The position numbers were made by a program, and so were the translations under genes. From Variovorax sp. (GTDB taxonomy: Bacteria; Pseudomonadota; Gammaproteobacteria; Burkholderiales; Burkholderiaceae_C), in the NCBI GenBank assembly GCA_017744285.1, contig JAGIBP010000008.1, positions 124,001-188,000 of the forward strand: a stretch of 64,000 nt of DNA, written 5' to 3'. The notes beneath the pieces are model-generated. The model ran no database searches. It was not told the DNA's origin and saw nothing but the letters and a program-made list of their open reading frames with translations. Within the stretch, counting starts at the first letter, position 1, and each line of letters starts with the position of its first letter. Of the stretch, positions 40,158 to 57,400 are shown piece after piece.

Positions 40158-43100
40158 ATGGCGATCACGTTCATTCCCATACATCAGCGCGTCGCGGAGC
40201 GCGCAGCGGCCCAGCCGCAGGCGGTGGCCGTGCGCTGCGGCGAGCTGTCGCTCAGCTACGGCGAGCTCAACGCCCGCGCGAACCGGCTCGCGCGTCGTCT
40301 CCAGGCCTTGGGCGCGGAACAGGGCCAGCTCGTCGCGATCGGCATGGACCGCTCGATCGACATGGTCGTGGGCCTCTTGGCCATCCTGAAATCGGGCGCG
40401 GCCTACCTGCCGATCGACCTCGACTATCCGCGCGAGCGGCTCGAATTCACGCTGGAGGACGCCCAGCCGATCGCCTTCCTGACCCACTCGGCCCATGCCG
40501 CCCACCTGCCGCCGACCCCGCTGCCGGTGCTGCACGCCGACGACCCCACGCTCGGCGAGGAAGACGCCTCGGACGTCGGCGCGGCCGACCCTGACGCGGT
40601 GGCCTACGTCATCTACACCTCCGGCTCCACCGGCCGGCCCAAGGGCTGCCTGGTCACGCACGCCAACGTGGCGCGCCTGTTCGACGCCACCGAGGCCTGG
40701 TTCGGCTTCGGCCCCCAGGATGTCTGGACCTTCTTCCACTCGCACGCCTTCGATTTTTCGGTCTGGGAGATCTGGGGCGCACTCATCCATGGCGGCCGCG
40801 TGGTGGTGGTGCCCTACGCAAAGACGCGCTCCCCGGCCGATTTCCTGGACCTGCTCGTGCGCGAAAAGGTCACGGTGCTCAACCAGACGCCCTCTGCCTT
40901 CCGCTCGCTGATCGAGGCGGACCGCAGCGCCGCCCTGGCACCCGAGGCGCTCAGCCTGCGCTACGTGATCTTCGGCGGCGAGGCGCTCTCCTTCGAAAGC
41001 CTGCGGCCATGGTTCGAGCGCCACGGCGATGCGCGGCCGCAACTGATCAACATGTACGGCATCACCGAGACCACGGTGCATGTCACCTACCGGCCGATCC
41101 GCCTGGGCGACCTCGACGCGCGGCGCGGCAGCCTGATCGGCGTGCCGATCCCGGATCTGCGCATCGACCTGCTCGACGAGCAGCTGCGCCCGGTGCCCGA
41201 CGGCGAGACCGGCGAGATCGTGGTGAGCGGCGCGGGCGTGAGCAACGGCTACCTGCGCCGGCCCGAACTCACGGCCGAGCGCTTCATCGACTGGACCGAT
41301 CCGAAGACGGGCCGGGTGCTGCGCGCCTACCGCTCGGGCGACCTCGGCCGGCGCACGCCGGACGGCGACATCGACTACCTCGGCCGCATGGACCACCAGG
41401 TCAAGATCCGGGGCTTTCGCATCGAGACCGACGAGATCGAGAACCTGCTGCTGCGCCACCCCGGCGTGCGCGAGTGCGCCGTGCTGGCCCGCAACGACCA
41501 GGCCGACGGCGAGGCCCGGCTGATCGCGTACGTGGTCCCCCGCGCCGGCCATCTTGCCGGCCAACTCGCGACCGAGCTGCGCGCCCATCTCTCCAAGGAC
41601 CTGCCGCAGTTCATGCTGCCCGCGGCCTACGTCCAGATGGCGGCGCTGCCGATCACCGAGAACGGCAAGCTCGATCGCCGCGCCCTGCCCGCCCCGCCGC
41701 GCCGGCGGCCCGACCTGGTGGTGCCTTTCCGCGAACCCGAGACCGCGCTGGAGACGCGCGTGTGCCAGGCCTTCGCCAGCGTGCTCGACATCGACCGCGC
41801 CGGCGCGCTCGACAACTTCTTCGAGCTCGGCGGCACCTCGCTCGCGGTGCTGCGCGCGCTGCGCGAACTCGACGGCGCGGGTTCGCGCAAGCTGGCCGCC
41901 AACGACTTCTTCCACGACCCGACGCCGCGCGCGCTCGCCAAGGCGCTGGGCGAGCCGCGCGGCGTGGCCGCGCCCGCGGCCGAAGCGGCTGACGCTGCCA
42001 CGCGCGAGCCCGCCGCACAGGAGCCGATCGCCATCATCGCCATGGCCGGCCGCTTCCCCGGCGCGGCGGACGTGGAGCAGTTCTGGGACAACCTGCGCGC
42101 CGGCCGCGACTCGATCCGCTTCTTCGACGACGCGGCGCTCGATCCGTCCATCCGCCCCGAGCTGCGCGCCGATCCCGCCTATGTGCGCGCGCGCGGCGTG
42201 ATCGACGGCGTGGAAATGTTCGATGCCGCCCACTTCGGCATCCCGCCGAAGGAAGCGGAGGTCATGGACCCGCAGCAGCGGCTCTTCCTCGAACTGTGCT
42301 GGGAATGCCTGGAGCGCGGCGGCTACGCGCCCGACCGCACGCCGGGGCCGGTGGGCGTCTTCGCCGGCATGTACGGCAGCACCTACCTGATGCGCCACCT
42401 GAGCTCGCACCCCGAGGTGTTCGAGCAGCTCGGCGAGCTGCCGGTGGTGCTGGCCAACGACAAGGACTTCATCGCGACCCGGATCGCGCACCGGCTGAAC
42501 CTGACCGGCCCCGCCATCAGCGTGCACAGCGCGTGCTCGACCTCGCTCGTGGCGATCGCCCAGGCCTTCGCCGCGCTGCGCAACGGCGACTGCGAGATGG
42601 CGCTGGCCGGCGCCGCCGCCGTGACCTGCCCGCCCAACAGCGGCTATCTCTATCAGGAAGGCGCGATGCTCTCGCCCGACGGCCGCACGCGCACCTTCGA
42701 TGCCCGGGCCCAGGGCACGGTGTTCAGCGACGGCGCGGCGGTGGTGCTGCTCAAGAAGCTGTCGGCCGCGATCGCCGACGGCGACACCATCCATGCGGTG
42801 CTGCGCGGCGCCGCCGTCAACAACGACGGCGCGGTCAAGGCCAGCTTCACCGCGCCGAGCATCGACGGCCAGGCACGGGTGGTGAGCGCCGCCCTCGCCT
42901 CGGCCAAGGTGGACGCGCGCAGCATCTCCTACGTCGAGACGCACGGCACCGCCACGCCGATGGGCGACCCGATCGAGATCGCCGCGCTCGCCAAGGCCTT
43001 CGGCGCGCACACCGCCGACACCGGCTTCTGCGGCGTGGGCTCGCTCAAGAGCAACATCGGCCACATCGTCGCGGCCTCGGGCGCGGCCGGGCTCATCAAG

Positions 43101-46100
43101 ACGACGCTCGCGCTGCGCGAGCAGGTGATCCCGCCGTCGCTGCACTACGAGTCGCCCAACCCGGCCATCGACTTCGCGGCCACGCCGTTCCGCGTGGTCG
43201 ACCGGCTGCAGTCCTGGCCGCGCGGCGCCGCGCCGCGCCGCGCGGGCGTGAGCTCCTTCGGCGTCGGCGGCACCAACGCGCACGTGATCGTCGAGGAAGC
43301 GCCGGTGGCGCCGCCCGCGGAAACCGGCGCCGGCCCGCAACTGCTGCAGCTCTCCGCGCGCACGCCCAGCGCGCTCGCTGCCGCCGCCACGCGGCTCGCG
43401 GACCACCTCGACGCGCACCCGGATGCCGTGCTGGCCGACGTGGCGCACACGCTGCGCGTCGGTCGCACGCCGTTCGCGCACCGCGCCTGCGTGGTCGCCG
43501 GGACGGTGGTCGAGGCCGTGCAGGCACTGCGCGACGCGAGCTCGCCCGCGCGTGTCGCGGCCGTGGTGCCGGCGCGCACGCCCCAGGCCGTCTTCATGTT
43601 CCCGGGCCAGGGCGCGCAGTACGCGGGCATGGGCGGCGGCCTGCGCGCGCACGAGAGCGCCTTCCGCGCCGCGCTCGACGAATGCCTCGCGGCCTTCGAG
43701 GGTGTGCTGACGTACGACCTGCGCGAGCGCCTCGCCTCGCCCGACGAGGACGCGCTCACGCCGACTTCGGTGACCCAGCCCGCGACTTTCGCGACCGAGT
43801 ACGCGCTCGCGCGCCAGATGCAATGGCTCGGCATCGAGCCGGCGGCGCTGGTCGGCCACAGCGTGGGCGAGTTCGCCGCCGCGGTGATCGCGGGCGTGAT
43901 GAGCCTGCGCGATGCCGCGCGGCTCGTGGCCCGCCGGGGCGCGCTGATGCAGTCGATGCCCGAAGGCAGCATGCTCTCGGTGCGCCTGTCGGCCGAAGCG
44001 CTCGCCAGGCAGCTTCCCCCGGCGCTCTCGATCGCGGCCGAGAACGGGCCCAACGCCTGCGTCGCGGCCGGGCCGGCCGAAGCGGTGGAGACGTTCCGCC
44101 AGCAACTCGAAGCGGCCGGCGTGATGTCGCGCCTGCTGCAGACCTCGCACGCCTTCCATTCCTCGATGATGGACGGCGCGGTCGCGCCCTTCGAGGCCCT
44201 GGTGCGCGAAGTGCCGCTCGCCGCGCCGAAGACGCCCATCTATTCGACCCTGACCGGTCGCCTGCTGAGCGATGCGGAGGCGGTCGATCCGGCCTACTGG
44301 GCCCGCCATCTGCGCCAGACGGTGCGCTTCTCGCCGGCCGCGCTGGCCGTGCTGACCGGGGTCGACCACCCGGTGCTGGTCGAGCTCGGCCCGCGCGCAG
44401 GCCTGTCGACGCTGGTGCGCCAGCACGCGACGAAGGTGCGGCCCGTCGCCGCCGTCCCCGTGCTGGCCGACAACCCCGCGCAGGAATGCGCGAGCTTCCG
44501 GCTCGCGGCCGGACGACTCTGGAGCCTGGGCTTCGAGCCCGCGCTCTCCAGGCTCGACCCGCGCCAGCGCAAGCAGCGCGTGCAGCTGCCCACCTATCCC
44601 TTCGAACGCAAGCGGTTCTGGATCGATGTCGCGGCCGCCGCGCCAGCGCCCACGCCTTCCGTTCCTTCCGTTCCTGCCTCGTCTTCCTCGATCCCGACCC
44701 CGGAGTTGTCAATGACCGCCGCCATCGCCACGACCGCCCCCGCCGCCACCCAGCCTGCACGGCGCGCCGCCCTCGCAGGGCGCCTGCGCAACCTGTTCGA
44801 AGACCTCTCCGGGATCTCGATGGCCGAGGTGGATGGCGCGGCGCCCTTCGTGGAGATCGGGCTGGATTCGCTCACGCTGACGCAGGCCGCGATCCAGGTG
44901 AAGAAGAACTTCAAGGTCAACCTGAGCTTCCGGCAGTTGATGGAGAGCTACCGCAGCTTCGATGCCCTGGCCGAGTTCCTCGACGTGACCCTGCCGCCCG
45001 AAGCGGCCGCGCCGATAGCGGCACCGGCCGCGATGGCGCCTGCCGTGGCCGCCGCGCCCGCGCTCGCGCCGCAGCCCGCCCTGGTGCAGGTCGCGGCGCC
45101 GGTCGTGCTGCCTGCCCCTGCCGCGACCTTCGCGGCCGGCGGCACGCTGGTGCAGCAGGTCATCGCGCAGCAGATGCAATTGATGCAACAGCAACTCGCA
45201 TTGCTGTCGGCGGCACCGACGATGCCGGCCAGCCCCGTGCTGCCGGCGCCGGTGGTGGAGCAACCCACGCCCAAGGCCACCGCCGCGGCCACGGCGTCCA
45301 ATCCCCCCGCTGCTGCCGCGCCCGAGCCGGCCGCGGCGGCCGCCGAGGAAGCGCAGCCCCAGACGCGCTACGACGTCAAGAAGGCCTTCGGCGCGATCGC
45401 GCGCATCCACACGCAGAGCAAGGAGCCGACCGACCGGCAGAAGGCGCGCCTGGCCGCCTTCATGCGCCGCTACACGGAGCGCACCGCCAAGAGCAAGGAA
45501 TTCACCGCGCGCAACCGCAACCGCATGGCCGATCCGCGCGTGGTCAACGGCTTCCGCCCCGCCACCAAGGAGATCACCTACCAGGTGGTGGTCGAGCGCT
45601 CCAAGGGCTCGAAGGTCTGGGACCTCGACGGCAACGAGTACGTCGACGTGCTCAACGGCTTCGGCATGAACCTCTTCGGATGGCAGCCGGACTTCATCAA
45701 CGACGCGGTGCGGCTGCAGCTCGACCGCGGCTACGAGATCGGCCCGCAGCATCCGCTGGCGGCCGAGGTGAGCGACCTGGTGTGCGAACTCACCGGCTTC
45801 GACCGCTGCGGCCTGTGCAACACCGGCTCCGAGGCCGTGATGGCGGCGATGCGCATCGCGCGCACCGTCACGGGCCGCAGCACGGTCGTGATGTTCACCG
45901 GCTCCTACCACGGCACCTTCGACGAAGTGCTGGTGCGCGCCGGCCGCGAGGGCCGCGGCGTGTCGGCCGCGCCCGGCGTGCTGCAAGGCATGTTCGGCGA
46001 GATCCGCGTGCTCGACTACGGCACGCCCGAGTCGCTCGAGTACATCCGCGCCCACGCCGACGAGCTCGCCGCGGTGCTGGTCGAGCCGGTGCAGAGCCGC

Positions 46101-46906
46101 CGGCCCGACTTCCAGCCGCGCGAGTTCCTGCGCGAACTGCGCGCGATCACCGAGAAGTCCGAGACCTGCCTGATCTTCGACGAGGTCATCACCGGCTTCC
46201 GCAGCGACCTCGGTGGCGCGCAGGCCCTGTTCGGCATCCGCGCCGATCTCGCGACCTACGGCAAGGTGATCGGCGGCGGCTTCCCCGTCGGCGTGATCGC
46301 CGGCAAGCGCGCCTACATGGACGCGCTCGACGGCGGCGCCTGGCAGTACGGCGACGACTCGATGCCCACGGTGGGCGTGACCTACTTCGCCGGCACCTTC
46401 GTGCGTCATCCGCTGGCGCTCGCGGCCGCCAAGGCGGCGCTCACGCACCTGAAGCAGGACAACAACAAGCTGCAGACGCAGCTCAACCTGCACACGGCCG
46501 CGATGGCCGACGAGCTGACCGCCTTCTGCCGCGAGGTCGGCGCGCCGGTGGAGATCCGCTACTTCGCCTCGCTGTGGCGCGTGACCTGGCTCGAAGACCA
46601 CCCGCTGCAGGACCTGCTGTTCGCGATGATGCGCAGCCGCGGCGTGCACATCCTCGACAACTTCCCCTGCTTCATGACGACCGCGCATTCGCAGCAGGAC
46701 ATCGCCACCATCAAGACGGCGTTCAAGGAATCGATCACCGAGATGCAGGAAGCCGAATTGCTGCCGCGCCGCGCGGTGGCCAAGCCGGCCTTCGATCCCG
46801 CGCACCCGCCGGTTGCGAACGCGCGGCTCGGCCGCGACAAGGACGGCCAGCCCGCGTGGTTCGTGCCCGATCCGAACGCCCAAGGCAAATTCACGAAGTT
46901 CCAAGC

Positions 46907-46910
<4 letters not shown>
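40158..46910 (+). CDS. Hybrid NRPS-PKS: A(Thr)-PCP-KS-AT(malonyl)-ACP-aminotransferase
   Basis: A 2250-residue megasynthase. A domain (~5-510): YTSGSTGRPKG; specificity residues D199 F200 W203 N242 I271 G273 M299 V307 H308 K504 spell the threonine code. PCP Ser561 (LGGTSL). KS (~620-1045): Cys793 in SACSTSL, plus HGTATP and SNIGH. AT (~1145-1420): Ser1235 in GHSVGEF, with HAFH, the malonyl marker. ACP Ser1571 (GLDSL). After an Ala/Pro linker comes a class III aminotransferase (~1740-2200) with DEVITGFR and PLP Lys2036. Threonine is activated, extended by malonate and beta-transaminated. No KR. ATG 40158 has GGGGG 8 nt upstream; GTG 40116 is an alternative. The layout recalls MycA/McyE-type synthases. 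Confidence 0.93.
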
Positions 46911-51912
<5,002 letters not shown>

Positions 51913-51916
<4 letters not shown>

Positions 51917-52644
51917 AGCCTCGCCCAGCGCCGCCGGCCGGCTCCACGGGTGCCGTGGACCTCGGCGTGGCGCGTGTGTGGCGGATCGATCTCGATGCAG
52001 CGCCGGCCGACACCGACTGCCTGTCGCAGGCCGAGCGGGATCGCGCGGCGCGGTTCGTCTTCGCGCGTGACCGCGAGCGTTTCGTCGCGGCGCATGTCGC
52101 GCTGCGGCAGGTGCTTGCGGCGCACACGGCGATCGAGGCCTCCCGGCTCGAATTCGTGGCCGGCGCCAGCGGCAAGCCGGCCCTGGTGCGCCCGGCCGGC
52201 GTTCCCTTCAACCTCAGCCACAGCCATTCGGTCGCCCTGATCGCGATCGGCACCGGCGCGGCCGACATCGGCATCGACGTCGAGGTGCTGCGCCCGATGC
52301 CCGATGCCGAGGCGATGGCCGCCTCCTATTTCACGGCCGCCGAGCAGCGTGCGCTGGCGGCCGTGCCCCCCGCGCTGCGCGATCGCGCCTTCCTCACCTG
52401 CTGGACGCGCAAGGAAGCCTGCCTCAAGGCCGTCGGCCTGGGGCTCGGCGTCGATACGCGCAGCTTCGAGGCCGGCGTCGACACACGCGCGCGCGACGTC
52501 CAGATCCCCGTGGACCACGGCACGGCACGCGTCGAAGTCTTATCCTTCGACGGTGGCGACGATGTGGTGTGCGCGATGGCGCGAGCGCTCCGAGCCTGCG
52601 CGACGGCGGCGCGCCCCACCCACGAAAGCGAGTTGCACGCATGA
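51913..52644 (+). CDS. Sfp-type 4'-phosphopantetheinyl transferase
   Basis: A 243-residue Sfp-class transferase. PFNLSHSHSVALIAIG, GIDVEVLRPMPD (Mg-binding Asp and Glu) and FLTCWTRKEACLKAVGLGLG are the three conserved motifs. It transfers phosphopantetheine from CoA to the Ser of carrier proteins, here the four in the two synthetases (S561, S1571, S1030, S1603). Its ATG overlaps the NRPS stop and its stop overlaps the next ATG, so it belongs to the cluster rather than being the housekeeping enzyme. Length suits the family. Confidence 0.93.
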
Positions 52645-53447
52645 CCCCCCTGCTCTTCGGCCCCCCGTCCCGCCAGCTGTTCGGGCTTTTTCACGCGCCC
52701 GAGCGCGACGGCAACCTCGCGGTGCTGATCTGCATGCCGGTCGGCCAGGAAGCGATCCGGGCCCACCGGCTGTTCCGCGTGCTCTCCGACCGGCTCGCGC
52801 GAGCGGGCACCGCGGTGCTGCGCTTCGACTACCACGGCACCGGCGATTCGCCGGGCGACGACACCGACGGCGAGCTGCAGGGCTGGCGCCGCGACGTGTG
52901 CACCGCGCACGAGGAACTGCGCCGCCGCGTCGGCGCCCGCCGCATCCTCTGGCTCGGCGCGCGCCTGGGCGCCTCGGTGGCGGTGCTCGCGGCCAAGAGC
53001 GGCATCTGCGATCCGGCGCGGCTGATCCTGTGGGACCCGATCGTCGACGGCGCGCGCTACATCGACGAATTGCGCGCCAGCCACGTCGATGCGCTCGAAC
53101 GTTCCTTCTGCGTGCCGGACCCGGCCTGGCGCCGCCGGCTCGCCAAGGACAGCGACGCCTTCACCGACGAACTGCTCGGCTTCGGCATCTCGCCCGTGCT
53201 GCGGCAGCAGGTGCGCGCGCTGTCGCCGAAGGCGCTCCAGCTCACCGCCCTGCACCAGACCACGGTGCTCGCGGATCCCGAGGACAATGCGGCCCAGGCG
53301 TGGGCGCGCGCGGAATCCGAACGCCGCATGCCGGTCACGCTGTCGTCGTTCCAGCATCCGCTGATCTGGACGTCGGATCCACAACCCAACAACGCAATGG
53401 TCCCCGCCGAAGCACTGCAACGACTCCTGGCAGAAGCACATGACTGA
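52641..53447 (+). CDS. Alpha/beta-hydrolase-fold protein, Arg at the nucleophile elbow
   Basis: A 268-residue protein with the alpha/beta-hydrolase pattern: FGLFHAPERDGNLAVLICMPVGQE, then VLRFDYHGTGDSPGDD, and the elbow strand ILWLGARLGASVAVL. Where hydrolases have G-x-S-x-G, this has G-A-R108-L-G, so the usual Ser nucleophile is absent. Homologues with such an elbow occur among exosortase-A-system-associated hydrolases (from memory). It lies in the NRPS operon with 4- and 8-bp overlaps. It may be a non-catalytic partner of the next protein, or use another mechanism, in chain release. No signal peptide; cytoplasmic. Confidence 0.8.
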   Translation: MTPLLFGPPSRQLFGLFHAPERDGNLAVLICMPVGQEAIRAHRLFRVLSDRLARAGTAVLRFDYHGTGDSPGDDTDGELQGWRRDVCTAHEELRRRVGARRILWLGARLGASVAVLAAKSGICDPARLILWDPIVDGARYIDELRASHVDALERSFCVPDPAWRRRLAKDSDAFTDELLGFGISPVLRQQVRALSPKALQLTALHQTTVLADPEDNAAQAWARAESERRMPVTLSSFQHPLIWTSDPQPNNAMVPAEALQRLLAEAHD

Positions 53448-54387
53448 TTCGAAGGAAACTCCCGTCCAGTTCGGACCCGACGGCTCGCTGATCGGCATCG
53501 TCACGACGCCCGGCGAAGGCCCGGTGGAACCGGTCGGCTGCCTCCTGCTCAACATGGGCGCCACCCACCGGATCGGCCCGCGCCGCATCAACGTGAAGCT
53601 GGCGCGCCGGCTGGCCACGCTGGGGATCAGCACGCTTCGCATGGACCTCGCGGGCCTGGGCGACAGCCGCGCGGCCAGCGGCTCCGAGCACTTCCGCACG
53701 CAGGCCGTGATGGACATGCAAGGCGCCATGAACCTCATGGGCACGCTGCACGGCGTGCGCCAGTTCGTGGTGATCGGGCTGTGCTCGGGCGCCGCCAACG
53801 GCCTGGCGCTGGCCGCTGCCGATGCGCGGGTGATCGGCGTGCTGATGTTCGACGGCTACGCATTCCCGGGGCGCCGTGCGCTGTGGGAGCGCACCTTCCG
53901 CCGCGCGCTTGCCGCGGCAACCAACCCCGCGATGATCCAGAAGACCGCGCGCTGGCTCCATCGCCAGGTGTCGGCGAAGGCCGCGGCCGCCCTGTCGACC
54001 GACATGTTCGAGCCCGACACGCCGGCGGTCATGGCCGCGAACTTCCGCCGCGCGATGATCCAGACGGTGGAGCGCAACGTGGCGATGCTGTTCCTCTACA
54101 GCGGCACCATGCACGTGACGGACAGGAACCGCGACCAGCTCGGCCCCTTCGTGAACGAGCCGTTCGCCAAGCACATCGAGTACGTCTTCGATCCCGCGCT
54201 CGACCACAACCTGACCTCGCTCGCCTCGCAGGAGACCTTCCTGGGCATCGCGTCGGACTGGGTGCTGCGCGTCGCGCACCACGAGGCGCCGCAGAACCCC
54301 TACTCCGCCGCCGCCAGGCGCCCGGACGGGCTCGGCAGCAGCGCCTTCCACGGCACGCTGGCCCTGGAACGCGACGCCGTGGCCTGA
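53440..54387 (+). CDS. Alpha/beta hydrolase with Cys nucleophile elbow
   Basis: A 315-residue alpha/beta hydrolase: GCLLLNMGATHRIGPRRINVKLARRLATLG, TLRMDLAGLGDS, and the elbow VVIGLCSGAANGLAL, where the nucleophile position is Cys115 (G-x-C-x-G) rather than Ser. FDPALDHNLTS probably carries the catalytic His. Cys-nucleophile members include dienelactone hydrolases and a few NRPS thioesterases that make strained rings. As the synthetases lack a TE, this is the best candidate for trans release or cyclisation of the product (inference). Last gene of the operon; a GC hairpin with a T tract follows its stop. Confidence 0.82.
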   Translation: MTDSKETPVQFGPDGSLIGIVTTPGEGPVEPVGCLLLNMGATHRIGPRRINVKLARRLATLGISTLRMDLAGLGDSRAASGSEHFRTQAVMDMQGAMNLMGTLHGVRQFVVIGLCSGAANGLALAAADARVIGVLMFDGYAFPGRRALWERTFRRALAAATNPAMIQKTARWLHRQVSAKAAAALSTDMFEPDTPAVMAANFRRAMIQTVERNVAMLFLYSGTMHVTDRNRDQLGPFVNEPFAKHIEYVFDPALDHNLTSLASQETFLGIASDWVLRVAHHEAPQNPYSAAARRPDGLGSSAFHGTLALERDAVA

Positions 54388-54395
54388 CCGCGCAC

Positions 54396-54417
54396 GGCCG
54401 GCCCGGCCGGCCGTTTT
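54396..54417. terminator. Terminator between NRPS operon and RND pump
   Basis: GGCCGG (54396-54401), loop CCCGG, CCGGCC (54407-54412), then GTTTT. It lies between converging genes and ends the biosynthetic operon; the T tract is only on the plus-strand side. Confidence 0.6.
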
Positions 54418-54419
54418 CC

Positions 54420-57400
54420 TCAGCCCGCCGCGCCGGTCGCGTGCGGCTGCGGGAGCTCCTCGCCGGGCAGCTCCTGCAGCGGCCCGCTGCCGCTGTAGCG
54501 ATCGAGCGCGAGGTAGATCGCGGGCGTGATGTAGAGCGTGATCACCTGCGAGAAGATCAGCCCGCCCACCACCGCAACACCCAGCGGCTGACGCAGCTCG
54601 GCGCCGGCGCCCAGGCCCAGCGCGAGGGGCAGCGCGCCCATCATCGCGGCCAGCGTGGTCATCAGGATCGGGCGGAAGCGCAGGCGGCAAGCCTCCCGGA
54701 TCGCGTCCACCGGCTTCATGCCCTCGGTGCGCTGCGCCTCCAGCGCGAAGTCGATCATCATGATCGCGTTCTTCTTGACGATGCCGATCAGAAGCAGGAT
54801 GCCGATGGTCGCGATCAGCGTCAGGTCGAAGCCGAAGAGCTTGAGCGAGATCAGCGCCCCCACCGCCGCCGAGGGCAGGCCCGCGAGGATGGTGATCGGG
54901 TGGATGTAGCTCTCGTACAGCACGCCCAGCAGCACGTAGATCACCAGCACCGCGAGCACCAGCAGCACCGCCTGGCTCGACTGCGAGCTCTGGAACACCG
55001 CCGCATCGCCGCCGTAGCTGGTGATGATCGACGCCGGCATCTTCAGCTCTTCCTTGAAGCGGTCGATCTTGGTGGTGGCGTCGCCGAGCGGCACGTCCGG
55101 CGCGAGGTTGAACGACACCGTGACCGCCTGCAGCTGCCCCTGGTGGTTGACCGAGGTCGGCCCCACCGTGCGCTTGACCGTCGAGAAGGCCGACAGCGGC
55201 ACCAGCTGGCCCGCCTTGTTGCGCACCGACAGGCGCGCCATGTCTTCCTCGAACTGCCGGTCGCTGTCGGCCGCCGAGAGGATCACCTGGTAGGTGTTGC
55301 TCGCGCCGTAGATGCTGCCGATCTGGCGGTCGCCGTAGGCGTTGTAGAGCGCGGTGCGCAGATCGCCCACCGCGACGCCGAGCACGCCGGCCTTGTCGCG
55401 ATCGATCTCCAGCGTGGCCTGCAGGCCGCGGTTCTGCGAATCGCTGGTGACGTCGCGGAAGATCGGGTCGGCGCGCATGCGCTCCATGAGCTTCTCGGAC
55501 CAGACGTTCATGGCGCCCGCGCTGACGCTCTGCAGCGTGTACTGGAAGCGCGCCTTGCTCTGGCGGCCGCCCAGGCGCAGGTTCTGGATCGGCTGCATGT
55601 ACACCGCCACGCCCGGGATCTCGCGGAAGCGCTTGCGCAGCGATTCGAGCACCTGCGGCATGCGCGGACGCTCGCTGCGCGGCTTGAGCACGACGAACAG
55701 GCGCCCCGAGTTCTGCGTCGCCGTGGGGCCGCCGACACCGATGAAGGAGTTGACGTAGTCGACGCTCGGGTCGGCCATGATCGCGTCCGAGACGCGCTCC
55801 TGCAGCGCCTTCATCGCCGGAAAGGAGATGTCCTCGGCCGCCTCGGTCGTGACCTGGATCTGGCCGATGTCTTCCTCGGGGAAGAAGCCCTTCGGGATGG
55901 TGATGAACATCCACGCGGTCAGCGCGAAGGTGCCCGCGGCGACGAGCAGCATCACCTTGCGATGGCCGAGCGTCCAGTCGAGCGTGCGCATGTAGCTGCC
56001 ATGCACCCAGCGGTAGCCGCGCTCGAAGGCGCGGCCGATGGCGGTGCCGGGCTCGGGGTGTTCCTCTTCGTGGTCGAGCGCACCTTCCTTGCGCGGCACG
56101 TGCTTGAGCAGCCGGCTCGCGAGCATGGGCACCAGCGTGAGCGAGACCACGGCCGAGACCATCACCGCGAGGCCGACGACCACCGCGAACTCGTGGAACA
56201 GCAGGCCGATCACGCCCGGCATGAAGAAGATCGGGATGAACACCGCCACCAGCGAGATCGAGATCGAGATGATGGTGAAGCCCACCTCGCGCGCGCCGCG
56301 CAGCGCCGCCGCGAAGGGCTCCATGCCCTTCTCGACGTAGCGCATGATGTTCTCGAGCACCACGATCGCGTCGTCCACCACCAGGCCCACCGCCAGCGTG
56401 ATGCCGAGCAGCGAGACGTTGTCGAGGCTGTAGCCGAAGGCGTAGAGCAGCGCGACCGCGCCGATCAGCGAGATCGGGATCGTGAGCGCCGGGATCAGCG
56501 TCGCGACCAGCCGGTGCAGGAAGAGGAAGATCACCAGCACCACCAGCAAGATGGTGCCCAGGAGCGTGAGCTGCACGTCATGCACCGCCTCGCGGATGGA
56601 GAGCGAGCGGTCGTTGAGCACGCTGATCTCCACCGACTGCGGCAGCTCCTCGCGGAAGCGCGGCATCAGCGCGCGCACCGCGTCGACCACCTGCACCGTG
56701 TTGGCGTTGGGCTGCCGCTGCACGGCCAGCGAGATCGAGGCCTTCCCGTTGTAGGCGCTGCCGGTCTTGACTGACTCGAAGCTGTCCTCGATGGTCGCGA
56801 CCTCGTCGAGCCGTACCGGCGCCCCGTTGCGCTGGCCGACGATCACCTTGGCGAAGTCGGCCGCCTTCAGCAGCTGCTCGTTGGCCTGGATGGTGAGCGT
56901 CTGGCGCGGCCCGTCGAGCACGCCCACCGGCGTATTGGCGTTGGCCAGCCGCACCGCATTGGCGAGCTCGTCGAGCGTGATGTTGCGCGCGTTGAGCAGG
57001 TCGGCGTCGGCCTTGATGCGCACCGCGAAGCGCTTCTGGCCATAGACCACCACCTGCGCCACGCCGTCGATGGTCGAGAGCGTGGGCGAGACGAGGTTCT
57101 CGGCGTAGTCGTTGAGCTCGGACGGCGTCATCGAATCCGAGGTCATCGCGATGAACAGCACCGGGGCATCCGCCGGATTCACCTTGCGGTACGAAGGCAG
57201 CTGCGTGAGTTCCTGCGGCAGTTGCCGCTGCGCGCGAAGCAGCGCGGCCTGCACGTCGACCGCGGCCGCGTCGATGTCGCGCGAACTCACGAATTCGAGC
57301 GTGACCGAGGAGGTGCCCTGCGTGTTGACCGAGCTGATCGTCTGCAGCCCGGGGATCGTGGAGAACTGTTTCTCGAGCGGCAGCGCCACCGAGGAGGCCA

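Noticed and set aside
39963..44426. Very long open frame antisense to the first synthetase gene (about 1490 codons)
   Set aside because: Composition is His/Arg/Gly/Ala/Glu-rich without any recognisable domain, while the plus strand encodes complete NRPS-PKS motifs. High GC with strong third-position bias makes such antisense frames.
42296..46906. Possible 5' extension of the second NRPS in its own frame back into the first synthetase gene
   Set aside because: The upstream translation is Arg/Ala/Gly shadow; real sequence begins at the ATG at 46907, which overlaps the preceding stop as ATGA.
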